64,000 nucleotides of DNA from Schistocerca nitens. Its lineage: Eukaryota; Arthropoda; Insecta; Orthoptera; Acrididae. The notes below the pieces were generated by a model, which was given only the letters and a program-made list of their open reading frames with translations, searched no databases and was not told the origin of the DNA. Numbering within the stretch: position 1 is the first letter of the stretch; every line of letters begins with the position of its first letter. Below, in pieces: positions 1-11,339 of this stretch. The stretch spans positions 115,661,501 to 115,725,500 of the forward strand of contig NC_064614.1 of NCBI RefSeq assembly GCF_023898315.1, given 5' to 3'. A program made the translations under genes and the position numbers.

Positions 1-35
1 TGTGTTTCTAATTTAGTATTATTAATAAATTATAG

Positions 36-165
36 GAGGAACAGTCATCTCAGGGCAGTTCCTATAGTGGAGACAAATTTGCAAAACCAAAGAGATATTT
101 TGTAAAGAAAGAGAAGCTGGAAAAACAAATAGATGCAAAACATACCTCAGAGGAGAAAGTTTCAG
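36..165 (+). CDS. mRpS31: mRpS31 internal exon (first visible)
   Basis: This exon encodes a charged, low-complexity stretch that begins EEQSSQGSS and continues through KPKRYFVKKEKLEKQ to EEKVSG. It follows an AG acceptor at 34-35 and ends before a GT donor at 166-167. It ends with one extra base, which combines with the first two bases of the exon at 6441. The lysine/glutamate-rich composition suits the poorly conserved N-terminal half of mS31. The assignment rests on phase continuity with the conserved downstream exons, not on a motif of its own. Confidence 0.7.
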
Positions 166-1080
166 GTATGTTTGTCCATCATTTACTGATAAAATAAAAT
201 TCATAATTTCCATTGATGCAAATAAACAGCAAGGTTGTTTTAATTTACTTACTATTCACACTAAATCAAAGTAAGCTGATGGAGTAATCCAGAATTTGTA
301 ATCAGTTAAGTATTCTAGTCTGTATTAAATACTCAACAATCCATAGTGATTATCCCAATAAAAATTAAATTCAGCATACACTATTGATATTTTCATTCAT
401 TTAATAAATGTCTTTCATGTCATATTGCGGGTTTATTATTGCTCCATATGTTGTATTTTGATAAAGTACCCTTACGTCATTTTAAATGGCAAAGCACTTC
501 GTGGAAATAGGTCAGTTATGGCTGGGTGCAGATTTGGTGAAATCTCCTCCAAAACAGTGATACATGAACTCAAAGTACACCATATTCCAGCGGAGTGGAT
601 TACTGTTGGGCTGCGGTCTACAAGGTTCATTTATCGGCGGATTCAGGGTTACAGTTGCAACTTAGACACTGTGAACAATGGCAGGGGCAGTTTCTCTTGG
701 GTTGTCCACAGTTGAGCCCAGTAGGCTGGTTCTCAGGTTCTTTGGATTGAGTCTAGCAAATAACCAAAATCTTGATGACTCCAGTACATGTATTCACTGC
801 TACTGTATATGATGTAAGACTGGCTAGCAACGGTCTATCAATTTACAGTAACCCATCTAAGGACCCAGTTCTTTGGATTGATGCCACCCAAACAAATGGG
901 TGCCAATGCCCGTGACTGAGCATGATTTGCGATTATCAGTGACTTCCAGGAGGCCTTATGTCTAAGCAGGTTGTCTTCCTTGTTTCTGCTGGAATCTTAT
1001 CAGAGGAGTTGAACTTGAGGGACCATTATAGTGTTGTAGCAGTGTTAAGGCCTTTAACATCATATTTTGTCAATTTAATA
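166..1080. other. Intronic sequence, no recognised element
   Basis: This is the start of the first visible mRpS31 intron. It is AT-rich. A 97-codon open stretch at 425-715 has no recognisable domain. From about 420 onward the sequence is less AT-rich and may be an old repeat, but I cannot name it. Confidence 0.4.
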
Positions 1081-1620
1081 TCATAGGCTTTGGTATCTGT
1101 GGGGAATAAAACCCTGTTGAGCTTCAGAATGTGCCACTTCAAATCAAATATCCCATAATGCAAAGCCAGGAAACCCAGTCCAATGATAGAATCACAATTT
1201 ATGCCTTAAGAGGGACACAGTGAGGAGGCCTCAAATTGCCTGCACCAAAAACCTATGGCTAACGACTGACACCCGCACTCCAGTTTCTAAATATGATTTT
1301 CCTAATCACCATAACATTCTGGTGGTTACTCAAAAGTCTGTCAGTAACACTGCACATTGCCAACCAACAGCTGTTTATAAGAAGTGCTTCCACATGTGGT
1401 TATTCGCAGTTGCTGACATTCTCTTTCTTGGTGGCCCATAAGACCACAGTTCTCATCCTGTGGTATCCTGCTGTCTCAACTTTGTTACATTGGTGACGCA
1501 TCACTTCAGATCCACACACATTCCTCCATTCTTGTGACTGTATGTTGGATTCTATTTCTGTCAAAGTGCTGGCTGATGTTACTGTTCTCAGCAGTGAATG
1601 GAAAACCTGTCCACACTTCC
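1080..1620 (-). mobile_element. Possible decayed LTR-retrotransposon (gypsy-like) protease-region fragment
   Basis: On the minus strand, two broken frames read HQCNKVETAGYHR near 1490-1530 (zinc-knuckle-like but missing cysteines) and, near 1180-1080, SIIGLGFLALHYGIFDL followed by WHILKLNRVLFP. The second resembles the 'D.IIG.DFL....A.IDL....L.L' stretch after the retropepsin active site in gypsy-type pol. No LTRs, primer site or intact domain are visible, so this is a tentative call. Confidence 0.35.
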
Positions 1621-1644
1621 TCAACTTCTTGAATTGTAGTCATT

Positions 1645-1712
1645 TTATTATATTATTATTATTATTATTATTATTATTTATTTTTTTATTTTTATTTTTA
1701 TTATTTTTTTTT
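1645..1712. repeat. (TTA)n grading into T-rich low complexity
   Basis: A run of about ten TTA units (ATT/TTA phase) grades into a T-rich tract ending with nine T's. It lies between the possible gypsy scrap and the PLE copy. No coding content is seen. Confidence 0.85.
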
Positions 1713-1957
1713 CTTTCCTGTCTCAGACGTTATGTTTGGTTAAAAATGGAAAGTGACGCGGACCTTGATCAAGCGTGACTTCCTTTTAATTGTACGGTAT
1801 ATGTTACATTGCATTTAGGAACTTTCGGGTAATTGAATATGTATCAATAATCACAGATTTCTGTAGTTGTATATATATGTTTGGATGTAGCTGTATTGCG
1901 TTGATGTACTGGTGGATATTGTGTGGTATGACTCCTGTAGTTGATAGTATAATTGAA

Positions 1958-2850
1958 TATAATAGAGGGAAACATTCCACGTGGGAAAAATATATATAAA
2001 AACAAAGATGATGAGACTTACCAAACAAAAGCGCTGGCAGGTCGATAGACACACAAACAAACACAAACATACACACAAAATTCAAGCTTTCGCAACAAAC
2101 GGTTGCTTCATCAGGAAAGAGGGAAGGAGAGGGAAAGACGAAAGGATGTGGGTTTTAAGGGAGAGGGTAAGGAGTCATTCCAATCCCGGGAGCGGAAAGA
2201 CTTACCTTAGGGGGAAAAAAGGACAGGTATACACTCGCACACAAACCCATATCCAACCGCACATACACAGACACAAGCAGACATTTGTAAAGGCAAAGAG
2301 TTTCAGCAGAGATGTCAGTCGAGGCAGAAGTACAGAGGCAAAGATGTTGTTGAAAGACAGGTGAGGTATGAGCGGCGGCAACTTGAAATTAGCGGAGGTT
2401 GAGGCCTGGCGGATAACAAGAAGAGAGGATATACTGAAGGGCAAGTTCCCATCTCCGGAGTTCTGACAGGTTGGTATTAGTGGGAAGTATCCAGATAACC
2501 CGGACGGTGTAACACTGTGCCAAGATGTGCTGGCAGTGCACCAAGGCATGTTTAGCCACAGGGTGATCCTCATTACCAACAAACACTGTCTGCCTGTGTC
2601 CATTCATGCGAATGGACAGTTTGTTGCTGGTCATTCCCACATAGAAAGCTTCACAGTGTAGGCAGCTCAGTTGGTAAATCACGTGGGTGCTTTCATACGT
2701 GGCTCTGCCTTTGATTGTGTACACCTTCCGGGTTACAGGACTGGAGTAGGTGGTGGTGGGAGGGTGCATGGGACAGGTTTTACACCGGGGGCGGTTACAA
2801 GGGTAGGAGCCAGAGGGTAGGGAAGGTGGTTTGGGGATTTCATAGGGATG
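1958..2850 (-). mobile_element. Penelope-like element, 5'-truncated, GIY-YIG endonuclease plus terminal region
   Basis: The minus-strand reading frame 2769-2389 encodes VIYQLSCLHCEAFYVGM followed by TSNKLSIRMNGHRQTVF. This is the GIY-YIG endonuclease form typical of Penelope-like elements, with paired cysteines (CLHC), Y-VG-T, an arginine and a histidine. The frame continues to WILPTNTNLSELRRWEL and a NLR end. The frame is intact at the C-terminus, but the reverse transcriptase is absent. The 1958-2380 part matches, in inverted orientation, the terminal arm at 37856-38318. It carries a hammerhead-like core at 2088-2114. Confidence 0.8.
2088..2114 (-). ncRNA. Hammerhead-ribozyme-like core in PLE terminus
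   Basis: On the minus strand the order is CTGATGA, a 5-bp stem GCAAC/GTTGC with a 5-base loop, then GAAA. These are the canonical conserved blocks and stem II of a hammerhead. PLE termini are known to carry hammerhead motifs. Stems I and III are not obvious here, so activity is unproven. Confidence 0.4.
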
Positions 2851-2859
2851 AACTAAGAG

Positions 2860-3790
2860 GTTATGAAGGTAAGGAAAAGTGTGAGGTCATCCACATGAGT
2901 GCTAAAAGGAATCCATCAAAATTCAGTTGCATGATAAATCAGTCAAACCTAAGGCAATAAATTCAAGTAAATATCTAGGAATTAAAATTATGAACAACTT
3001 AAAGTGGAAAGAACACACAGAAAATGTTGTGGAGAAGGTGAACCAAAGACTGCATTTTATTGGCAGGATACTTAGAAGATACAACAGACCGACTAAAGAG
3101 ACTGCATACACTATGCTTGTCTGACCTCTTTTGGATTACTGCTGCGTGGTGTCGAATCCTTACCAGGCGTGATTAATGGATTGCATAAAGTAAGTTCAAA
3201 GAAGAGCAGCGTATTTTGTATTATTGAGAAATAGGGGAGAGAGCATGACTGACATGATACAGGATTTGGGTGGACTTAATAAAAACAAAGGCATTTTTCG
3301 TTCCAGTAGAATCTTCTCACAGAATTTCAGTTGTGAACTTTCTCCTCCGAATGCGAAAATACTTTGTTGATGCCGATCTACAGAGAGAGAAACAAACAAA
3401 AATGGTTCAAATGGCTCTGAGCACTATGCGACTTAACTTCTGAGGTCATCAGTCGCCTAGAACTTAGAACTAATTAAACCTAACTAACCTAAGGACATCA
3501 CACACATCCATGCCCGAGGCAGGATTCGAATCTCCAACTGTAGCGGTCGCTCGGCTCCAGGCTGTAGTGCCTAGAACCGCACGGCCACTCCGGCCGGCAG
3601 AAACAAACAGTCATCATAATAAAATACAGGAAATCAGAGCTTGCATGGAAAGATATAGGTGTTTGTGTTTTCCACGTGCTGTTCAAGGTTGGAATAACAG
3701 AGAATTATTGTGAATGTGGTTCAGTGAACCTGCTGCCAGGCACTTAAGTGTGATTTGCAGAGTATCCATGTAGATGTTGATGCAGATATA
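2860..3790 (+). mobile_element. LINE 3' fragment (same broad group as 19.3 kb copy), split by a SINE
   Basis: The plus-strand frames read CEVIHMSAKRNPSKF and KAINSSKYLGIKIMNNL, then KEHTENVVEKVNQRLHF and IGRILRRYNRPTKETAY. This aligns with the reverse-transcriptase C-terminus of the 19.3 kb LINE, for example NYLGVRIRSDLKWNDHI and IGRILRKCNPKTKEVGY. A frameshift near 3124 and several stops follow. The 3' end is a loose GATGTA/GATGCA-type repeat near 3770-3790. A 200-bp SINE interrupts it at 3399-3598. Confidence 0.7.
3388..3609 (-). mobile_element. tRNA-related SINE, about 200 bp, with 11-bp target-site duplication
   Basis: Body 3399-3598 runs from the AAAATGGTTCAAATGG end to GGCCGGC. It contains, near 3515-3535, the complement of a tRNA-like B box (cccgaggcaggattcgaat). 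It is flanked by perfect 11-bp repeats, agaaacaaaca, at 3388-3398 and 3599-3609. A second copy with the same ends is at 22196-22396. Orientation is inferred from the B box. Insertion into an older LINE makes this the younger event. Confidence 0.8.
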
Positions 3791-3819
3791 GATAAAACCT
3801 CTCCTAGTCTTCCTCATGG

Positions 3820-5400
3820 ACTTACTAACTTTAGGACCACTGTGATAACATCATGATAACTAATCCATGTCTTTACTGACATTGTCAGTTAGGTCATGTC
3901 TATTTGTAGCTACAAGATCTAAAATCTCTCCATTGCATGTAGGTTGTTGAAGTAGTTGCTTAAGACAGTTTTTGGAGAACGCGTTCAGAGCTACTTCACA
4001 AAACTCTCTGTCCATATGACCTGCAATAAATCCGTACGCATTCCAGTCTGTACTCGCTATGTTCAAGTCACCCACAACTAATATTGTATGATTGGAGTAC
4101 CCCCACCTATTGAACATAGATTTTCTGTGAATTGTTACAGTGGACTCGAGTGGCTGGTAAAGACATCCAGTGATTACCTTGAGTTCACCGAGGGTGGTTA
4201 CATCTGACTAACTTTGCAGTCCATCTCAATTTTGGCCTCAGTAGACATTATATTTTTATGGATTGTAATGAATACACTACATTGTGTGATGTCTAACATG
4301 TCCTTTTGACATATGTTCTGTGCCTTATTAAATATTTCAGGGCTCTTGGTACCAAATATAATTTTCGGATTACAGCTTTCCAGGAGGACAGTAAATGGAG
4401 AAACTTGGTTCAAATGCATCGGCCATTTAGAATTAAAATATCAACATTTGAAGTATCTATACTTTGCATATGATCTGATTTCACTTTCTGCATATTGACT
4501 AGTGAGTGTCCGTAGTAAACCTCAAACTATTGCCTAGCTTTAGAAAAATGTGTGCTCCACAAATACTCTGCTAGCTGATTACTTGCTTCCTCTATGTAGT
4601 GCAAATTGGACAGACAAGAGGAATTCTGTAATTCTCCACCCCACAGTGCAGTTCCAGAAATCTCCAGACAAGACCAATCTCTAGTTTGACACCCTCCATT
4701 TGGCTCAAACAAAAGGGTGCCACTCATTTCTGGGAATGATGCTGCAAATTGTGGATTCTCTTTGCACCCCACATGCGAGGCCAGCACTCTTCACTACTTC
4801 TGCCAGCCGCCCTTAGTAATAAACTGAGGATGGTCTCAGAACCAAAGTGACAGATATCATTGGCGAACATGTGAACCATAGCTTGCAGAGTGACGGCACT
4901 CTTCGAGCTTGATAGCTACATGCAGGGCCTCCTCCAATTTTCGGATGAGGCACCCCCCCCCCCTCCCCCTGTCCACATACCAAGTGCATGTTGGATTTCT
5001 TTCTGGCTCTGGACACTCTTTTCCTAAGGGCTCCATAATTTGCCTAACATTGGAGCTTCCAATGCCTAGCAAACAACCTCTCCCCGTTTGCCTGCTCAGA
5101 TCCTGTGAAAGAGTGACCACCTGTTCAGTCAAAGGGTGGCTGATTGAGGCCATACGGCCAGGCTCTACATTGGCTCTCTACCTCGAGCAACACAAACGCA
5201 TTGTCACACTTTTCTCACCCTGCTGCAAGGGCAGATCCACTGCATTGGGTGCACTGCAAGGTGCCTCAGCAACAGAGCCTGTGGGTGAAACAAATGATAC
5301 TTGAGGTCCCCCATGCAACACGTCTGTTTCTCCATAATAGCTACAGCCCAAGGCAGCAGCCTGCAGTTAACTGACCATGGCCACCAGCATCTTCAGGACC
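3820..5400 (-). mobile_element. Decayed LINE 5' portion (ORF1-like and endonuclease) on minus strand
   Basis: The minus-strand frame 4117-3860 encodes HTILVVGDLNIASTDWN and later QPTCNGEILDLVATNRH. This is the APE-type endonuclease block 'VVGDFN...W' and 'P.T....LDLVxTN' of non-LTR retrotransposons. Upstream, frames between 5153 and 4527 read LLGIGSSNVRQIMEPLG and EECRHSASYGSHVRQ, which looks like an ORF1 (nucleic-acid-binding) region. Multiple stops and frameshifts are present. No reverse transcriptase follows; the piece ends against the opposed LINE fragment near 3800. Confidence 0.55.
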
Positions 5401-5814
5401 TCCTGCGTCCACACACAGTAAACACACCCCTATCCACCACAACACTAAACATTTGAAAGAAAACAAAACTGAGCCCTGTTGTCTTTTAAACATCAAACCT
5501 TTTTAAAATCACAAACGTTAGCTATTTGAAAACACAGAGCCTGTCACTGACTATGCTTTGTTGCACACTGGCAGATGAGGAAATGTGAGAATGGGTGCTC
5601 ACATTACTGTATTCAGAACCATCTGACTGTGGCATTGCAGTGGGTTCTACACTGTGATACAAAATCTACAAGCTGCAGAGAATGAAAGCAATAATAAAAG
5701 AAAGGCTCATGTTGTCTTTTAGACAAGAATTTACATTACCGAACTTGTTAAACACACAACCACAAGCTGTTACATGGCAACTTCACTGGCCCCACTTCAC
5801 TGCATGCTGGCAGA

Positions 5815-6020
5815 CAAGACTGTGTTGCAGTGTAGTGGTTAAGGCATAGCATTTACTTTCAGGAGCAGCAAAGTTTGCATACCCCTTTAACCACCATGAG
5901 CTAGATTATTCATGGTTTCTTTTAAGTTACTTCAGGGTCAAAAGCCATTCAAAAGGTCCGTGGCCCATTCCTTTCCATGTCCTTCTCCAGCTAAGATAGG
6001 CCAGTCAGTGAAGCATCAAA
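5815..6020 (+). mobile_element. Old tRNA-derived SINE remnant
   Basis: A tRNA-like A box (tgtagtggttaaggcatag) lies at about 5830-5850. It is followed by a degraded body and a 'ccattcctttccatgtcc' stretch resembling SINE tails recalled from other insects. No clear target-site duplication is seen. The rest of 5400-6440 shows nothing I can name. Confidence 0.4.
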
Positions 6021-6440
6021 TGTGAACCCTACTCTCTTTACTGTTCCTTCTCTTTAATAAACTCCCCTGCCACTATCTGTCCCCTTACATTCATAAATAC
6101 TTCATTACATTGTATTTTGTCATAATTTAAAAACATAAAAAATTATCTTGTCATTTCCACAAACACATATTGACAAACATTTCAGTAGTTTTACATTGTC
6201 CTCCTGCCCAAATAATTCACAGCAACAATAATTCTTAGTTCCCATCTGAGATGATGGTCCAGTGGTTGTATGCTGTCTTTGATGTATTACTGTAAAGTTT
6301 AACTGTAAATTATGAAGAGAGGAAAAAATATGTTATTAACTGCATCAAGTCTTTTCTAAAATCTAAAAATGTCTTAATAAAACTTATTATCTACATGTGT
6401 CTCACATATATTCTCACTTTGTTTCCATAAATTTGTACAG

Positions 6441-6600
6441 CGTCTCCTGTTGAAAAGGCAGCAAAAGAGGTTGCTGAGGCATTGGGAGGTGACACGAAGA
6501 AGACAGAATCAGAACTGCTAAACAAGCTGCTCTCACATTCGGCAGAAGTGAAGCAGGGTTCCTCTGGCCAACAAGAATCGAAACCAGCTCTTGATCTTAG
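6441..6600 (+). CDS. mRpS31: mRpS31 internal exon
   Basis: The exon is preceded by a pyrimidine-containing acceptor ending in ACAG and followed by donor GTAGAG. With the G carried from the previous exon it reads ASPVEKAAKEVAEALGG, then TESELLNKLLSHSAEVK, ending in PALDLR. The alanine/glutamate-rich helix and the 'ESELLNKLL' stretch resemble the region before the conserved core of mS31. It ends two bases into an AGT serine codon completed at 12806. No stop occurs in this frame across the exon. Confidence 0.75.
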
Positions 6601-6844
6601 GTAGAGAAATTTATTATTGGATAACATTAAAGCATTATATTGCAGTAAAAGAATTTGCTACCAGGTTTCAGTTACTTAAAACTAAATGACAGAATTTTTA
6701 TAAAGGTCCTGACTGAGTTATAGGTACCAGCCTTGTACCTATCCTTTGTATTTGTTTTGATCAGTTTTAATTTTCTTCAGTGTTAATATTTTTTCAAATT
6801 TAAGTTTACACATTGCAGAATATGTTGAATCTAATTGTCAAAAG

Positions 6845-7112
6845 TTTGTGGCACAACTTGACTAGAAGAAGGGATCGGTTGGTAGGGCATGTGTTGAGAC
6901 ATCAAGGGATCACCAATTTATACTAAATTGGAGGGCAGCGTGGAGGGTAAAAATTGTAGAGGGACACCAAGAGATGAATACACTAAGCAGATTCAGAAGG
7001 ATGTAGGTTGCAGTAGGTACTGGGAGATGAAGAAGCTTGCACAGGATAGAGTAGCATGGAGAGCTGCATCAAACCAGTCTCAGGACTGAAGACCACAACA
7101 ACAATTGTCAAA
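6845..7112 (+). mobile_element. RTE-type LINE 3' end fragment
   Basis: The plus-strand reading gives RRDRLVGHVLRHQGITN, then GTPRDEYTKQIQKDVGC and MKKLAQDRVAWRAASNQ, ending in the 'accacaacaacaa' tail. The same block recurs at 54723-54960. It matches the C-terminus of insect RTE-like endonuclease/reverse-transcriptase elements. It is a 5'-truncated copy with a frameshift in the middle. Confidence 0.7.
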
Positions 7113-7125
7113 AGGATAGAATGTA

Positions 7126-8331
7126 GGGTAAGGCAAATAAAAGACAACAGAACAGGGTTCCACGGTACAGAGAAACAAACTGTGGAAAGTAAATACAGTA
7201 CTAACCTGACTATAGCAGATGTTGAAGGTGACCACCATTCATCCATTGGCACTATTGGTCCCTGGTCAGCAAGTTTCTGAAGGTGGATCAAAGATGGACT
7301 GCTCGAATCGATGCGATCTCATTTGGAATGTTCTGCTCTGTTCTTGAAGACTTTTAGAGTTTTGCAATAAACCGTATACTTGAGGGTTCCCCACACAAAA
7401 TAATTACGCACTGATCGATCAGTGACCTCGGTTGCCAGCTAGGGCCGCGACCATACTGACCTCTGCTAACAGCACTGCCAGACGTGGAGATTGTGTAAAT
7501 GTGCTCCAACGTTTGGCCAGCTGTATGGACAAATGCTCCATCCTGTTGAAAGTAACTGTAGGTCTTTTCGTTAGTGCTGCCACCAATGGTTTCAAAATGT
7601 TGCCAATGTAACACAGCATCTGATGAAAGAAAATGGGACCAATAATGTGGCATGCAGACACTGCACGCCAAACCCTAACCTTCTGGTCACAAAATGGTTT
7701 TTTGTGGAAGTTACGTGGATTCTCCGCTGCTCAAAACTCATGATTCTGTGAGGACACAGCCACTCAGGTGAAACCAGGCTTCATCGGACATAAAGAACAA
7801 ATCCACACCGAAGCCATTCATTGTTATCTCGGTGAACAACCACAGACAAAACTGGAAGCACTGAGGGGGATCTGCTGGTTTTAATGCATGAACAACAGAC
7901 ACTCGATAGGGATGCATGTGCAGGTCCAGTGGAGTATTTGTTCTTGAACTGCAGCCACATTTTCTGGTGTGTGGACAGGTTTTGGAATGTTTTTTGACTT
8001 GGTCAAAACAAATCCTGTCTGACTACACTTTCAGACTAAGCATTGCATGGCGCTCTTTGTTGGCACTTTTTTGCCACCATAAAACTTCTCAGTAAACAAC
8101 GGACCAAACTGTTCAGCAACTTCGTTGTTGCGTAACTTTCCACAGTCAGAACCTGCTGCTCTACTGTGAGTACCATCATCCCCTTTGCACTGCTCTGCTC
8201 ACACTGACATAGCCCGCACTGTGCTCTGAACTGGTTTGGATAACAGGGTGGCCATATACGTTGTGTGGTTTATGCATATATTCACGTTAACATGTACCTC
8301 AATGTCTGGGTCACTTTTATTTGCCCCACAC
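7126..8331 (-). mobile_element. Decayed Tc1/IS630-superfamily DNA transposon, about 1.2 kb, TA-flanked
   Basis: The ends share a GGCAAATAAAAG inverted repeat (left near 7132-7144, right near 8313-8325), with TA at both outer edges. The minus-strand frames carry a broken transposase: TYSYFQQDGAFVHTAGQ is the second catalytic aspartate region (FQQDGAxxHTA), and RGPSWQPRSLIDQC corresponds to the degraded WPPRSPDL block. The frames are interrupted by several stops and shifts, so the element is dead. It lies between two RTE fragments. Confidence 0.7.
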
Positions 8332-8334
8332 TAT

Positions 8335-9980
8335 ATAAAAATGCAGCAGTTGAAGCAGGCAAATACAGGCATCTAAAAATGAGATTGACAGGAAGTCCAT
8401 AATGTCAAAGCTGAAACAGCTTCTAGACAGTTGCAAGGCTGCATAAGTAGGGAAAAGATAGATGCCACCTCTAGGAAAATTAAAGAAACCTTTGGAGAAA
8501 AAGAAAAACAGATGTATGAATATCAATAGCTCAGATAGCAAGCCAGTAGTAAGCATAGTAAAGAACACCAAAACGTGTAAAGAGTGTATGGAAAGGCTAT
8601 ACAATGGAAACAATGTATTGGCAATATTATATAAATGAAAGAGCAAGTACTGAGAGATATGACTCTGCTAGAAGAATTTGATGGCGTGCTGAAAGACCTA
8701 AGGTGTAACAAGGCCCCTGAAGTAGATGAAATTCCCTGAGAAGTACAGAGAACCATGGGAGAGCTGACCATGACAAAACTGCTCCACGTGGTACATGAGA
8801 CAGTGAGGCACACTCAGATTCCAAGAAGAGAGTGATGTCAAATACTTGCCTGTGACCGGGATATTAGCCTGACAGTAGGCAGAATACAGCCTTTTTTCAC
8901 CATGGCACTAGTAGGGGGGATGGATGGTGAGCCCAGTGCAAGGCTCCTTTTACCTCCACAAAAGATCCCCAGTACTCCTCTGATTGCAGGCTGAGTGAAC
9001 CTGGGTCCTTCATAGACACTCTGGAATGAGGAAAAATCCCCATCTCCAGCCATGATTGAACCTGGGACCTCAAATGTTCTATCTGTTAGACACCACAACC
9101 CCCCCCCCCCCCCCCCCCCAGAAGAATGTAATAATTCCAGTTCCAAAGAAGGCAGATGCTTAACTGGTGTGAATAGTACCAAACTATCAGTTTAAAAAGT
9201 CTTGCTTGCAAAATACTGGCACAAATTATTTACACAAGAATGGAAAAACGTTTGGAAGCTGACCTCCGGGAAGATTAGTTTGATTTCCAGAAAAATATAG
9301 GAATGTGTGAGGCAGTACTGGCCCTACTACCTTTCTTAGAAGATAGATTTAAAAAATGCAAACCTACATTTATAGCATTTGCAGAATAAGTGAAGGCTTA
9401 TGACAATTTTTATGGGAATAACCTCTTTGAAATTATGGAACCAGCAGGGATAAAAAAAAGAGAATGAAAGGTTATATGCAACTTAAGAATTGAAGGCTGT
9501 GATGTGGAAAGGAAGCAGGGGTTGAGAAGTGTATGTTGAACAAGTAGTAAAGGAATCCAAGGAGAAATTTGGAGAAGGAACTCAAGTTCAGGGAGAAGAA
9601 ATAAAAACTGTAACATTTGCCAATGACATTGTAATTCTGTCAGGGACAGCAAAGGACTTGGAAGAGCAGTTGAACAGAAAGGATATCAATAAAATTAAAA
9701 CAGGGTACTGGAATGTAGTCAAATTAAACCAGGCTGTGGTGAAGCAATTAGTCAGGAAATGAGACACTAAAAGTAGTAGATGAGTTTTGCAGTTTTGGCA
9801 GAAAAATAATTAATGAGCCAAAGTAGTCAAGCATACAGAATGCAGACTAGCTGTAGCACGAAAAGTAGTCATTTGGAGATGAGGAGGCTTGCACAGGTAG
9901 AGTAGTATTTAGACCTGCATCAAACAAGTTTATAGACTGGAGACTACAACAGCAGCAACAACAACATTTACTCCTGCATA
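8335..9980 (+). mobile_element. RTE-type LINE fragment, heavily mutated, with an inner insertion
   Basis: The plus-strand pieces include KDLRCNKAPEVDEIP (KDL..NKAPG.D.IP), VIIPVPKKAD, AVLALLPFLEDRF, FIAFAEVKAYDN-type and ICQ*HCNSVRDSKGLGRA. These parallel the reverse-transcriptase blocks of the copy at 53.2-54.5 kb. The YADD-equivalent region is frameshifted. About 290 bp of unrelated sequence with a C-run interrupts the element at about 8828-9119. It ends near 9980 in a CAGCAGCAACAACAAC tail. Confidence 0.65.
8828..9119 (-). mobile_element. Candidate SINE insertion with C21 tract
   Basis: The sequence between the RTE blocks 'attccaag' and 'aagaagaatgtaataattcc' is foreign to the RTE element. 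Read on the minus strand it has a tRNA-like B box (complement of tgattgaacctgggacctc, about 9053-9071). It ends in a run of 21 C at 9099-9119, so its minus-strand head is a G-run. No duplication is obvious. Confidence 0.4.
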
Positions 9981-9984
9981 AGTG

Positions 9985-11160
9985 CAATTACTGCCCTTCA
10001 TGTTCTCCATCTCATACAGTAACAATAACAACAATAATACATACTGTGAAAACCACATTTTGCAAATGTGGAGATTATGGTATCAAGACAGAAAAGGTGG
10101 TTAACTGAGTTTCTAGCTTTAAAAGGGAGATTTTTAGTTGTGATGCAAACAGAGAGGAAGGAAAAGTTAGAGAGGCCTTATATGCAAGGCAAGGTGAAAT
10201 TTGACAGGCTAATAGAGTGCAGGTTGTTGTGTTGGCACATGTAGCACAGTGACATATTCAGGTAAGAATGGTTTTGATCAAACAGTCCGTGGGTGTACTG
10301 TTGGTTCACAGTGTACAGCAGGCACAAAATTTTGGCAATCACATGTCGCCATTATCAGGTGTGCTGATGAACTGATCTGGGTGCACACTGCTGATACACA
10401 CACCCTCTCCTTATGGGCCAATCAGTATGGGGTCTGAGCTAGATGCCCACGCATTGTTGGCCAAAGAGGCAATTGTATCACTCTTGCATGAATTCTCAGC
10501 TGCAGATGGAGTGGTTACATCTGCTCTGTCACAGCCAGGGCATCCCACAAGGTGTCACTGGCTGCAGTTGTCGACACAATTGCCTCTTCGCTCACCAACG
10601 AGCATGGGCCACATACAGAGTGGCTTGTGAGAGTAGGGGATTTATGTAGACTGCATTCCACCAGGAGGTCCATTCATTAGTGCATCTGATCGCCATAATA
10701 TTAGTGAAGGTTTATAATGACTCACCTGCTTAATTTTTAACAGTTAAGAATATGCTGATGAATTTAATGTGTTCATAGCTGTAAAGATGATCAGCATGAA
10801 GGTCAGAAACTTGCAACCACATATGAAAGCAGTGGGGAAGCCGCAATTTGGTACTGAATGATCAGCAACTAAAGGTATGAAATAGCTGGTGCCATAGATA
10901 AGTCAGAAACGGGATTATGGTACATTTTACATGAAGAAGTCACTGTGAAAAAGCTTAGTGCAAGTTGAGTGGCACATTTGTTGAATGCTGACCACAACTC
11001 TCTTCACGGGCGGAAATTGTTCTCCAGAAAAATGTTGAATAAAGTGAATTGACTTCAAAGGAGGCTGTATCTGAAAGTAGATGAGTTTTTGGCCTAACAT
11101 GGGCATGAACCTTTTTCCTTGCTTTTGTGTAACACTGTTCTATTGTTCCTCAGTTAAAGT
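9985..11160. other. Unassigned intronic sequence
   Basis: No domain or transposon end was recognised. A short inverted pair (gaggcaattgt at about 10467, acaattgcctc at about 10575) sits in a region with three overlapping short open frames, none convincing. Confidence 0.35.
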
Positions 11161-11165
11161 CTCAA

Positions 11166-11182
11166 GGGGGGGGGGGGGGGGG

Positions 11183-11243
<61 letters not shown>
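11166..11243 (+). repeat. G20 tract followed by (AG)29 microsatellite
   Basis: Twenty consecutive G at 11166-11185 are followed by an uninterrupted AG/GA dinucleotide run to 11243. The purine-only strand over 78 bases makes it a candidate for triplex or quadruplex structure. Confidence 0.95.
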
Positions 11244-11245
<2 letters not shown>

Positions 11246-11339
11246 ACAGTTGTAAAAGACATAGAGAATTCAGTGGATGAGACAACATAATGATAAATAT
11301 TTATCTCAGAATATACAAAAACACATTTAATGTGTTCAA

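Noticed and set aside
425-715. 96-codon frame as an extra mRpS31 exon or small gene
   Set aside because: It lies inside an intron whose flanking exons already join in phase, and the translation shows no similarity to mS31.
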